A stretch of 64,000 bases of DNA from Mucilaginibacter tundrae (GTDB taxonomy: Bacteria; Bacteroidota; Bacteroidia; Sphingobacteriales; Sphingobacteriaceae), in contig NZ_JACCBZ010000001.1 in the NCBI RefSeq assembly GCF_013408825.1, positions 62,001-126,000 on the forward strand. Direction: 5' to 3'. Made by a program: the position numbers and the translations under genes. Under the pieces are notes generated by a model. It made no database searches and was not told the DNA's origin. It was given only the letters and a program-made list of their open reading frames with translations. Position 1 is the first letter of the stretch, and the number at the start of each line of letters is the position of its first letter. This document shows positions 17,625 through 25,721 of the stretch, one piece after another.

Positions 17625-18257
17625 ATGAAGTTTCTTTTAGCTGTAGTACTATCATTAACTGTTAGTTTGTCGGCATCAGCCCAATGGTACAATATTAGCT
17701 TTAAAAAGCATGTTCGCTATCCGGCCATTGCCCTACCCCAGGATCATTCAATCAAAAAAATACCCGCCACTTATATTAGCCGGGCAAAAGTAAAGATCCC
17801 TAAATTTAATTTCCAGCAAAGCGATTACAATATCGAACTGGCTGAATCAGCCATTATGAAGGTGGCCCAGCACAACATGCGTTTCAGGATATACGACATT
17901 GCCAGCTATAATTTTAGCGATCTGGCAAAACTATACATCAAACAAAATCGTTTTTCCGAAGCTAAATGGTTCTTACTGCAAAGTAGCATTATATCGCGTC
18001 AGCAAAATAACAACCAACTCACCATTGCCGATTTAATGGATCTGGCTATCGTAAAAGCCAATATGGGCGATCCGTTACAAGCGCAGCAGGATCTGGCTGA
18101 GGCGTTGCAATTATCTAATGCCAACGGCTTGCTTGCAAACGTTGCAGGCATTCAAAAAGAACTAAAATTTGTACAACAGTACAAACCAACCATAACCAAG
18201 GCCGAATGGCGCTATGCATCTGATGCTATGGTTACTAGCGATAAAAAAAATAATTAG
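17625..18257 (+). CDS. exported TPR-like protein of unknown function
   Basis: A 210-residue protein with a Sec signal peptide (residues 1-19, ending VSLSASAQ). The central part (about 85-180) is alpha-helical with TPR-like helix pairs (LAKLYIKQNRFSEAKWFLLQSS, then DLAIVKANMGDPLQAQQDLAEALQLS). It probably sits in the periplasm or is exported. No catalytic motif is seen. It stands 150 bp ahead of the Prc-type protease on the same strand; a functional link is only suggested by position. Confidence 0.75.
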   Translation: MKFLLAVVLSLTVSLSASAQWYNISFKKHVRYPAIALPQDHSIKKIPATYISRAKVKIPKFNFQQSDYNIELAESAIMKVAQHNMRFRIYDIASYNFSDLAKLYIKQNRFSEAKWFLLQSSIISRQQNNNQLTIADLMDLAIVKANMGDPLQAQQDLAEALQLSNANGLLANVAGIQKELKFVQQYKPTITKAEWRYASDAMVTSDKKNN

Positions 18258-18376
18258 TTTCTCGCTTTTTGTAACAATAGCGTAAAATGGAGGTCTACTA
18301 GGTATAAAATTCAAACAATATTGTAATATTGGCATTTCTAATTTGCGAGGCAGCTTTTCAACTGTCTCTTTTTATT

Positions 18377-18384
18377 TACTTTAG
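18377..18384 (+). promoter_or_regulatory. candidate -7 element for prc
   Basis: TACTTTAG resembles TAnnTTTG, with TTTT 18 bp upstream as a weak -33. It would give a leader of about 60 nt before ATG 18449. Confidence 0.35.
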
Positions 18385-18448
18385 CAACTCACATTAGGCA
18401 CAAGTATTGATGTTTTATTTTAATCCCCGTTTAAATACTGTAAAAGAT

Positions 18449-20590
18449 ATGTTCAAGAAATTATATTTCGTATTAGTACTTAGTGCTGCCGTAGCCTGCC
18501 ACGCGACCCCATCAAAACCAATAAAAGTTGATGGCTCAAATGATTTGCAACCCGATGCAAGGCAAAATTTAGTTTGTAAAGAAGTTGCTTCGTTAATTTC
18601 AAAATACAACTATAAAAAAGTTGATCTGAATGATTCCTTATCGGCAATTATTTATGATCGTTATCTTAAAAAGATCGACCCTGATCACAACTACCTGTTG
18701 GCATCTGATGTTAAGGCATTTACTAACTTCAAATATCAGTTAGATGATGATTTGAAAGCCGGTAACCTAAATGACGTATTTTACATCTTTAACGTTTTCC
18801 AGAAAAGATATCTTGACCTGATCAAATTTTCATTGGCGCATATTGATGATAATTTTGATTACTCCAAAGACGAAACCTTTACCTACGATCGTGAGGACCT
18901 GCCGTATGTTGCTACTCAAAAAGATATGGATGAGCTATGGATAAAGCGTGTTAAATATGATTTGCTTAACCTTAAAATAGCCAGCCCGGATATGGCTAAA
19001 AATAAAGAAACGCTTAAAAAACGTTACGAAAGTTTGTTATCTCAATCCAATAAATTATCAAACCAGGAAGTATTCCAAACTTTTATGGATGCTTTTACCG
19101 AAGCTGTAGATCCGCATACTAATTACTTTAACCCCTTCAACGCGGCGCAATTCAATATGGAAATGTCTCGTTCATTAGAAGGTATCGGCGCAACGCTCTC
19201 TTTCGAGAACGAATATGTTACCATCAGCTCTCTGGTACCGGGCGGCCCTGCTGACAAAAGCCATCAGATAAGCCCTAAGGACCGTATTGTTGGTGTAGCA
19301 CAAGGTAAAGAAGGCGAATTTCAAAACATTGTTGGCTGGAGATTGGACAATGCTATCGCCCTGATCCGTGGCCCTAAAGGCACCACCGTGAAACTGCAGA
19401 TATTACCTGCGGGTTCAAGCGCCGGCGGCAAATTGAAAATAGTCGAGATCGTTCGTGATAAAATTGTTATCCAGGATGAACTGGCTAAAAAAGAGATCCG
19501 CACCTATAACAGCAATGGCAAAGCCGTTAAAATTGGTATTATTGATATCCCTGCATTTTATGTAGATAACAACGGTATGCAATCCGGCGACCCTAACTAT
19601 CACAGCACCACCCGTGATGTTAGCCGCATTTTAGATACCCTGAGAAACGAACATGTTGACGGTATTGTGTTAGACCTTCGCGAAGATGGCGGTGGTTCAT
19701 TAGCCGAAGCGATCTCGCTTACCGGTTTATTTATTAAAGAAGGACCAGTTGTACAGGTAAAAGATACCCGTAACAAAATTGAGGTTGACAGCGACGATGA
19801 TCCATCTATCGCCTACAACGGCCCGCTTGCTGTTTTAGTTGACAGGTTTAGCGCTTCAGCATCAGAAATCTTCACCGGTGCTTTGCAGGATTATGGTCGT
19901 GCAGTTGTATTAGGCACCCAAACCTATGGTAAAGGTTCCGTACAAACTGAGATCGATCTGGATAAAGTGATCGACCCGTCATTAGCTGATATGGTTGCTA
20001 AAGTAACCGGCAGTTCCGGCAAACCACGTGCAAGCGGCAGCGAAAGCACTTTTGGCCAGTTGAACTTGACCATCGCTAAGTTTTATCGCATCACCGGTAA
20101 CTCGACTCAGCGTCACGGGGTAACACCTGATATTACTTTCCCGTCTGTTATTCCTTTGGATAAATATGGCGAAGATACTGAGCCATCAGCAATGCCTTTT
20201 GATGTAATTCCGAAAAGTGATTACACCAAAGCAGGCGACCTGAGCCCGATCATTCCGCAATTAAAAAAACTGCACGACGAGCGTATGGCAACCAGCGATA
20301 GCTACAAATATTTATTACAGGATGTTGCCGACTTCAAAACACATGACGCCGAAAGGTCGATCACGTTAAATGAAGCAGCACTAAAAAAACAGCGCGACGA
20401 CGATGACCAAAAAACCTTCGACCGCGATAACCTGCAACGTGTTGCTTTAGGCTTAAAACCATTGAAAAAAGGCGAAACAAAACCTAAAAATGAAGACCTT
20501 GATTTTGTGAAGATAGAAGCCGGTCAAATTATGACTGACTACATTAACATCAACAACAAAGTAACCCAGGTTACACCAGTACAGCAATAA
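18449..20590 (+). CDS. prc: carboxy-terminal processing protease (Prc/Tsp, S41 family)
   Basis: A 713-residue periplasmic protease from ATG 18449 (MFKKLYFVLVLSAAVAC, signal peptide, possibly lipoprotein). An in-frame ATG at 18407 adds 14 residues that spoil the signal. Layout: N-terminal helical domain, PDZ (LEGIGATLSFENEYVTISSLVPGG...), S41 catalytic core with serine in DRFSASASEIF and lysine in TYGKGSVQT, then the C-terminal domain of the Prc family (YKYLLQDVADF..., ending in KPLKKGE). It degrades or trims envelope proteins from the C-terminus. A terminator follows. Confidence 0.93.
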   Translation: MFKKLYFVLVLSAAVACHATPSKPIKVDGSNDLQPDARQNLVCKEVASLISKYNYKKVDLNDSLSAIIYDRYLKKIDPDHNYLLASDVKAFTNFKYQLDDDLKAGNLNDVFYIFNVFQKRYLDLIKFSLAHIDDNFDYSKDETFTYDREDLPYVATQKDMDELWIKRVKYDLLNLKIASPDMAKNKETLKKRYESLLSQSNKLSNQEVFQTFMDAFTEAVDPHTNYFNPFNAAQFNMEMSRSLEGIGATLSFENEYVTISSLVPGGPADKSHQISPKDRIVGVAQGKEGEFQNIVGWRLDNAIALIRGPKGTTVKLQILPAGSSAGGKLKIVEIVRDKIVIQDELAKKEIRTYNSNGKAVKIGIIDIPAFYVDNNGMQSGDPNYHSTTRDVSRILDTLRNEHVDGIVLDLREDGGGSLAEAISLTGLFIKEGPVVQVKDTRNKIEVDSDDDPSIAYNGPLAVLVDRFSASASEIFTGALQDYGRAVVLGTQTYGKGSVQTEIDLDKVIDPSLADMVAKVTGSSGKPRASGSESTFGQLNLTIAKFYRITGNSTQRHGVTPDITFPSVIPLDKYGEDTEPSAMPFDVIPKSDYTKAGDLSPIIPQLKKLHDERMATSDSYKYLLQDVADFKTHDAERSITLNEAALKKQRDDDDQKTFDRDNLQRVALGLKPLKKGETKPKNEDLDFVKIEAGQIMTDYININNKVTQVTPVQQ

Positions 20591-20610
20591 CACTTATATT
20601 TATAATATAA

Positions 20611-20639
20611 AAAATCCCGGTTATGCCGGGATTTTTTTG
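20611..20639 (+). terminator. rho-independent terminator after prc
   Basis: AAATCCCGG and CCGGGATTT form a tight stem with loop TTATG, followed by a run of T. Confidence 0.9.
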
Positions 20640-20644
20640 TTATA

Positions 20645-20970
20645 CCGATTATCATCTAAAGTGAGAAGCGCGCAAACGCCCGACAGAAAACCGGGCCGGG
20701 AGTTGGCTTCGCGGGCGGAAGGTTTTTTCTGTCTTGATTTTTTGCTACTTTTTTATCAAGAAAAAAGCAGTAGCCTCCGCGGCAATGAGCGGTACAGAAT
20801 ATCACTTTAAAACGAGAACATCTCTGCTGAGGAACGAAGCATCATGCAAGCGTAAACTATATTACAGATTCTTCGCCCCGCTCGGAATGACAAATTCATT
20901 TTACCGTTAATCCAAAGTAGTATAACTCTTTGACCATCTTAACTCTAAACAAAAACCCACCCTCATGGTT
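20645..20970. repeat. non-coding region with dispersed intergenic repeats
   Basis: No gene is seen. GCCGGGAGTT (20696-20705), a TCTTGATTTTTTGCTACTTT / TTATCAAGAAAAAAG hairpin (20733-20766), and TTCTTCGCCCCGCTCGGAATG (20871-20890 region) look like decayed copies of intergenic repeats. The stretch at 23786-23850 shares the GCCGGGAGTT and TTACTTT/AAAAGAAA layout. Confidence 0.55.
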
Positions 20971-20978
20971 TATTCTAC

Positions 20979-22067
20979 ATGGCTAAAAAACCACTGCTCG
21001 AATTTACCGACAAAGGCATTTACTGTGCACAGGGTAAATTCTATATCGACCCCTGGAAACCAGTTGATGACGCGGTGATCACACATGCCCACGCCGACCA
21101 TGCTTACGTCGGCCACAAAAATTATTTAGCCCATCACCTATCCCGCGAAGTTTTATATTACCGCTTGGGCGATATCAATTTGCGAACAATAGAATACGGC
21201 GAAACCATCAACAAAAACGGCGTTGATATAACGTTATACCCCGCAGGCCACGTCATCGGTTCAGCACAAATAAAAGTGGAATATAAAGGCGAGATTTGGG
21301 TAGTATCCGGCGATTACAAAACCGATGACGATGGTATCTCCACACCTTTCGAGCCGGTACAATGCCATCACTTTATATCAGAATGCACCTTCGGTATGCC
21401 TGTTTACAAATGGAAACCGCAATCGGAAATATTTACAGATGTAAACAACTGGTGGCACAATAACCTGCAGAATGGTATGGCTACGGTTATCGTTGGTTAT
21501 TCTTTAGGAAAAGCCCAGCGCATCCTCCAAAACATCGATTTGGGCAATGGCAAGGTCTTCACCCACGGCGTCATCGAAAATACCAACGAAGCTCTCCGCC
21601 GCAACGGCGTAGTATTAAATCCAACAACAAGAATTACCGCCGATACCCCGAAAGAAGAAGTCCGCAAAGGCATCATCCTCGCGCCACCATCATCTGTAGG
21701 TACGCCCTGGATGCGGAAATTTGGGCCGTATAGTTTTGGTTATTGTTCAGGATGGATGGCGCTTCGCGGAGCTAAACGCCGCCGCGCTGCTGATCGGGGT
21801 TTTATCATGTCGGATCACGCCGATTGGGACGGACTCATCAGCGCCATAGATGCCACCGGTTGCGAAAGCGTTTATCTTACCCACGGCTATACCGCAACTT
21901 TCACCAGATATTTAAATGAGATCGGCTTTGATGCCCACGAAGTGCATACACTTTATGGTGGCGAAGAAGAAGAAAACCCTAATATCCCCGGTGGCGAACC
22001 GCTAGATGAAATAGAAAATAAAAAAGTCTCCCCTACCGGGGGAGATTCAGAGGGGGCTGCTATATGA
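20979..22067 (+). CDS. ligase-associated DNA exonuclease (MBL fold, beta-CASP)
   Basis: A 362-residue metallo-beta-lactamase-fold nuclease. The metal site HAHADHAYVG is near residue 31, GHVIGSAQI and SGDYKTDDDG follow, and the beta-CASP motif MSDHADWDG is near the C-terminus. It is the nuclease that in many bacteria is encoded with an ATP-dependent ligase for DNA end processing. It overlaps the ligase start by 4 bp (ATGA). Its last roughly 15 residues (KKVSPTGGDSEGAAI) are encoded by a copy of the GC-rich dispersed repeat, so the C-terminus looks extended by repeat insertion. Confidence 0.9.
   Translation: MAKKPLLEFTDKGIYCAQGKFYIDPWKPVDDAVITHAHADHAYVGHKNYLAHHLSREVLYYRLGDINLRTIEYGETINKNGVDITLYPAGHVIGSAQIKVEYKGEIWVVSGDYKTDDDGISTPFEPVQCHHFISECTFGMPVYKWKPQSEIFTDVNNWWHNNLQNGMATVIVGYSLGKAQRILQNIDLGNGKVFTHGVIENTNEALRRNGVVLNPTTRITADTPKEEVRKGIILAPPSSVGTPWMRKFGPYSFGYCSGWMALRGAKRRRAADRGFIMSDHADWDGLISAIDATGCESVYLTHGYTATFTRYLNEIGFDAHEVHTLYGGEEEENPNIPGGEPLDEIENKKVSPTGGDSEGAAI
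22021..22058. repeat. GC-rich dispersed repeat, copy 3, inside coding sequence
   Basis: AAAAAGTCTCCCCTACCGG followed by GGGAGATTCAGAGGGGGCT. Nearly identical to 16603-16640 (one T-to-C change in GATTTAG). It forms the 3' end of the exonuclease gene, ending 6 bp before the ligase ATG. Confidence 0.85.
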
Positions 22068-23680
22068 AAGCCTTCGCCCAACTCTTCCTCTCGCTCGACG
22101 AAACCAACAAAACCAACGAAAAGGTTAAGGTTTTAAAGGATTATTTTAATTGCGTACCCGATACGGATAAAATGCAAATGCTGGCCTTGTTCACCGGGCG
22201 CAAACCAAAACGGATCATCAATTCCACCAATGTTAGGCATTGGGCTATAGAAGCATCAAACATCCCATCCTGGCTATTTGAGGAAAGCTACCACGTAGTA
22301 GGCGACCTCGCCGAAACAATGGCCTTACTAATGCCTGAAAGCTCGCAAAGCAGCAACAAAACCCTCACCGAGTGGATAGCCGAGCTAAACGCCTTAGGCG
22401 ATAAAACCGAAGAAGAACGCAAGCAATGGCTATTAGATTCCTGGGCAATGCTGGATAGCCAGGAACGATTTGTATTTAATAAATTATTGACCGGTAGTTT
22501 CCGTGTGGGTGTGTCTCAAAACTTAGTGGTAAAAGCTTTGGCTGATATTACCAAACTGGATGCAGCCACCATCACCCACCGCATCATGGGTAACTGGATG
22601 CCGGATACCTACACCTACGAGCAACTCATTCAGGAAAGCGGCGCCGCCGATGATATCTCACGCCCCTACCCTTTCTTTTTAGCATACCCGATACAGGAAA
22701 CCTCCGAGAAACGAAAGTCTGCAGAAGAAATTGAATCCGCTTTAGGCGATGCTTCCGAATGGCAAGCCGAGTGGAAATGGGACGGCATCCGTGCCCAAAT
22801 GATCAAACGCGAAGGCAAAATATTCATTTGGAGCCGCGGCGAGGATCTGTCTACAGATAAATTCCCCGAACTCCATCCTTTTCTAAATGCGTTGCCTGAT
22901 GGTACCGTGATAGATGGCGAGATCCTCAGTTTCCAAAACGGCTTACCCATGCCTTTCAACGTCCTGCAAACGCGAATTGGCAGGAAAAATCTCAGCAAAA
23001 GGATCCTGGAAGAAAGCCCGGTGGCGGTAATAGCTTACGATTGTCTGGAATATAATGGCGAAGACATCCGCACCAAAACCCAGTCCGAACGAAGGACTAT
23101 TTTAGAAGACCTGCAGGCAGAAACCCCCTATCCGGAAGTCTTCCGCATCTCCGCCCTAATCAAATTCGCCAACTGGACAGCACTCGAAACCATCCGCGAG
23201 CAATCCCGCGCCATGATTGCAGAGGGCATTATGCTCAAACGCAAAAACGCCACCTACCAGGTTGGCCGCCGCCGCGGCGATTGGTGGAAATGGAAGATCG
23301 ACCCCTTATCCGTCGATGCCGTAATGATCTATGCCCAAAAAGGCCACGGCCGCCGTGCTGATCTTTATACGGACTACACCTTTGCCGTTTGGGATGGAGA
23401 TAAATTGGTGCCATTCGCCAAAGCCTATTCGGGATTGACAGATGCGGAGATCAACAAGGTCGATTACTTTATCAAACGCAACACCCTCGAAAAATTCGGC
23501 CCGGTGCGTACCGTAAAACCCGAGCTGGTATTCGAGATCGGCTTCGAAGGGATCAATAGATCAACAAGGCATAAATCAGGCATCGCCCTGCGTTTCCCTC
23601 GAATATTAAGATGGCGCCACGATAAACCAAAAGAGGAAGCGGATACCTTGGATAATTTAAAGGCGTTGTTGGGGGATTGA
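22064..23680 (+). CDS. ATP-dependent DNA ligase
   Basis: A 538-residue ATP-dependent ligase. An N-terminal helical DNA-binding domain (about 1-200) is followed by the nucleotidyltransferase domain with adenylated lysine K238 in EWKWDGIRAQM. Motif III DGTVIDGEIL, motif IV EGIMLKRKNATYQVGRR and motif V WWKWKIDPLSVDAVM are present, then an OB-fold with VFEIGFEGINRSTRHKSGIALRFPRI. It seals nicks using ATP, separate from the NAD-dependent replicative LigA. It is coupled to the upstream exonuclease; the Lhr-type helicase and phosphoesterase often found with this pair are not adjacent here. Confidence 0.94.
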   Translation: MKAFAQLFLSLDETNKTNEKVKVLKDYFNCVPDTDKMQMLALFTGRKPKRIINSTNVRHWAIEASNIPSWLFEESYHVVGDLAETMALLMPESSQSSNKTLTEWIAELNALGDKTEEERKQWLLDSWAMLDSQERFVFNKLLTGSFRVGVSQNLVVKALADITKLDAATITHRIMGNWMPDTYTYEQLIQESGAADDISRPYPFFLAYPIQETSEKRKSAEEIESALGDASEWQAEWKWDGIRAQMIKREGKIFIWSRGEDLSTDKFPELHPFLNALPDGTVIDGEILSFQNGLPMPFNVLQTRIGRKNLSKRILEESPVAVIAYDCLEYNGEDIRTKTQSERRTILEDLQAETPYPEVFRISALIKFANWTALETIREQSRAMIAEGIMLKRKNATYQVGRRRGDWWKWKIDPLSVDAVMIYAQKGHGRRADLYTDYTFAVWDGDKLVPFAKAYSGLTDAEINKVDYFIKRNTLEKFGPVRTVKPELVFEIGFEGINRSTRHKSGIALRFPRILRWRHDKPKEEADTLDNLKALLGD

Positions 23681-23694
23681 TTACCTTATTATTC

Positions 23695-23990
23695 ACATAA
23701 AAGCACTGACCTAAGTTCACCATAAACCGGCATCGGCTGGTCCGGCAACCACACCAGGAGTTAAAGCACTACCCTTCAAAGCAGCAGGCGCAGCCGGGAG
23801 TTTTCTTTGGTTACTTTCTTTTGACGGCCAAAAGAAATTAACGCTTAGCGCAGCGATACCAGCGAAAGTTATTCGCCATTCATCTGTAAGCGATCGATTT
23901 GTTTCACCATTCCGTTTGTAATAATAACTCCACGTAATATTCCCGCTACACCACATCAAAACAATTCATACCTTGTTATAATCTTATACA
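23695..23990. repeat. non-coding region with dispersed intergenic repeats
   Basis: No real gene. Contains CCGGCATCGGCTGGTCCGG followed by CAACCA (23727-23752), whose close relative lies at 25682-25710. It also has GCCGGGAGTT and a TTACTTTCTTTTG / CAAAAGAAA hairpin (about 23810-23840) of the same kind as the 20645-20970 region. Confidence 0.55.
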
Positions 23991-24000
23991 CTTTATAAAA

Positions 24001-24792
24001 ATGGAAGATATCCTGCACATCCTCAACGGCGATGCCACCCTGCACGGCTTTGAACAAACCGGCCTCGAAGGCGATATCATGGTTTGGCGCGAAGTACTTT
24101 CACAGGGGCCTGTAGAAGAAAATATCACTTCAGGTAGTTTTTGGAAGAAACGCTCGGAGTGGATTTCCAAAGGTTTTGATGATTCTCCTGATATTTACGA
24201 AGAAAAAGTTTTAAATCAACTTAGTAAGCTAAATGATCCCTACCAGGAAATAAACCTATGGTTTGAATATGACCTACATTGCCAGATCAATATGCTTGGC
24301 GTGATTATGATGTTAAGAAAACAGACTAATCTTTCCGGTCCCGCTATTTATTTAATTTGTCCCGATAGTTATCCTGGTATAGAAAATTTTAAAGGCATGG
24401 GCGATCTTGATGCGGATCAATTAGAATATTTATATGACAACATCCGCGTACAACTCGGCGAGCCCGATTATTATGTAGCCGCCGAAGCCTGGAAATATTA
24501 CACCGCAAACAATATCGAGGCATTAAATCAATGGCTGAACGAAAACAACTATTGGGCAAATCTCCACTCCCTTAAAAAAGCGCTGCAGGCCCATGTTAAA
24601 CGGTCAACCATTAACCACAATGGTTTAAACTATATTGAACAAGCCCTGCTGGATATTTACAACATCGGCATCCACGATAAACCCGGCATCTACAATGCCT
24701 TTTGGCAAACCGAGAACATCTACGGTATGGGTGATATGGAGATTGATATTTATTTAGGCAGATTACAGGAAAAACAACTAATAGACATATAA
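24001..24792 (+). CDS. DUF1835 domain-containing protein
   Basis: A 263-residue protein starting MEDILHILNGDATLHGFEQTG and containing WREVLSQGPV, which matches the start of DUF1835 (LHITNGD...W.D.L..GPV). A Phe/Tyr-rich central part (WFEYDLHCQINMLGVIMML) and a C-terminal helical part (ALLDIYN...MGDMEIDIYLGRLQ) follow. No catalytic residues are evident and no signal peptide is present. The function of the family is not established. It is single-gene between repeat-rich gaps. Confidence 0.75.
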   Translation: MEDILHILNGDATLHGFEQTGLEGDIMVWREVLSQGPVEENITSGSFWKKRSEWISKGFDDSPDIYEEKVLNQLSKLNDPYQEINLWFEYDLHCQINMLGVIMMLRKQTNLSGPAIYLICPDSYPGIENFKGMGDLDADQLEYLYDNIRVQLGEPDYYVAAEAWKYYTANNIEALNQWLNENNYWANLHSLKKALQAHVKRSTINHNGLNYIEQALLDIYNIGIHDKPGIYNAFWQTENIYGMGDMEIDIYLGRLQEKQLIDI

Positions 24793-24859
24793 TACAGATC
24801 TATCATCCTTGTCATTTCTCCCTCCGTTCGAAATGACAATTTTTTATACTTTTACTTTA

Positions 24860-25609
24860 ATGAGCAAAACCTACATCATCAGCGGTGCCGGCAGCGGAAT
24901 AGGCCGGGCAATCGCACAAAAGTTATCAGCAAATGGCGATACCTGTATCCTTTTAGGCCGTACCGAAGCTAACCTGCAACAAACATTAAGTACGCTAAAC
25001 AAAGGCAACCATCAAATTATCATTGCAGATATCCGCAGTAAAGAAAGCCTGCAAACCGGGTTTGAAAAACTAAGTAATACCACCATTAACGGCCTCATAG
25101 CCAACTCCGGCATCGGCGGCGAAAACCAATGGGGAGAAAACGACCGCTGGGCCGAGATCATCGATACCAACCTAACAGGCACCTATAATTTCGTAAACAC
25201 TTTTCTACCCTTGCTTCGCGAAACGGAGGGAACCAAACAAATATTAGTCACGTCATCTGTACTTGCGCGATTAGGCGTACCCAATTATGCAGCCTATTGC
25301 GCTTCAAAGGCCGGCTTGCTGGGCTTAATGCGGTCATGGGCTACCCAATTCGCATCTGAAAGTATTTTGGTAAATGCCATTTGCCCCGGTTGGGTAGATA
25401 CTGACATGGCGCAACAAGGCTTGCAAGGCATAGCAGATGGCATCGGTATAAGTAAACAGGAATTCTACGAGATCGCTATGCAAAGCGTGCCCCTCCGCCG
25501 AATGACCCAGCCCGAAGAAATCGCCGACCTGGTAGCATATCTAATGACCCAAAGCTCCATCACTGGTCAGGCTATTGATATTAATTGCGGCGCGGTGATG
25601 AATAGTTAG
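24860..25609 (+). CDS. short-chain dehydrogenase/reductase
   Basis: A 249-residue classical SDR. Cofactor motif GAGSGIGRA (9-17), NSG in place of the NAG motif (82-84), catalytic S133, Y146 and K150 in YCASK, and a C-terminal GQAIDINCGAVM. An upstream in-frame ATG (24809) would add 17 residues ahead of the Rossmann strand; ATG 24860 (MSKTYIISG) is the natural start. Substrate unknown. A NAD(P)-dependent oxidoreductase acting in the cytoplasm is all the sequence supports. Confidence 0.88.
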   Translation: MSKTYIISGAGSGIGRAIAQKLSANGDTCILLGRTEANLQQTLSTLNKGNHQIIIADIRSKESLQTGFEKLSNTTINGLIANSGIGGENQWGENDRWAEIIDTNLTGTYNFVNTFLPLLRETEGTKQILVTSSVLARLGVPNYAAYCASKAGLLGLMRSWATQFASESILVNAICPGWVDTDMAQQGLQGIADGIGISKQEFYEIAMQSVPLRRMTQPEEIADLVAYLMTQSSITGQAIDINCGAVMNS

Positions 25610-25681
25610 CTTTTTATTCAAGATTCACGTTTACACTAAGTTATTGCTTTAAGAAGCACAAAGCAGCCGTTTACCATTCCT

Positions 25682-25710
25682 AATCGGCATCAGGGCTGAT
25701 CCGGCAACCA
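25682..25710. repeat. short dispersed repeat, CGGCATC...CCGGCAACCA
   Basis: Resembles 23727-23752 over about 26 bp with small indels. Lies between the convergent SDR and GHL10-like genes. Confidence 0.5.
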
Positions 25711-25721
25711 ATGAAGAAACT

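Noticed and set aside
23717..23959. 80-residue minus-strand frame in the ligase-DUF1835 gap
   Set aside because: It is made of dispersed intergenic repeats, and its translated sequence is of low-complexity repeat type.
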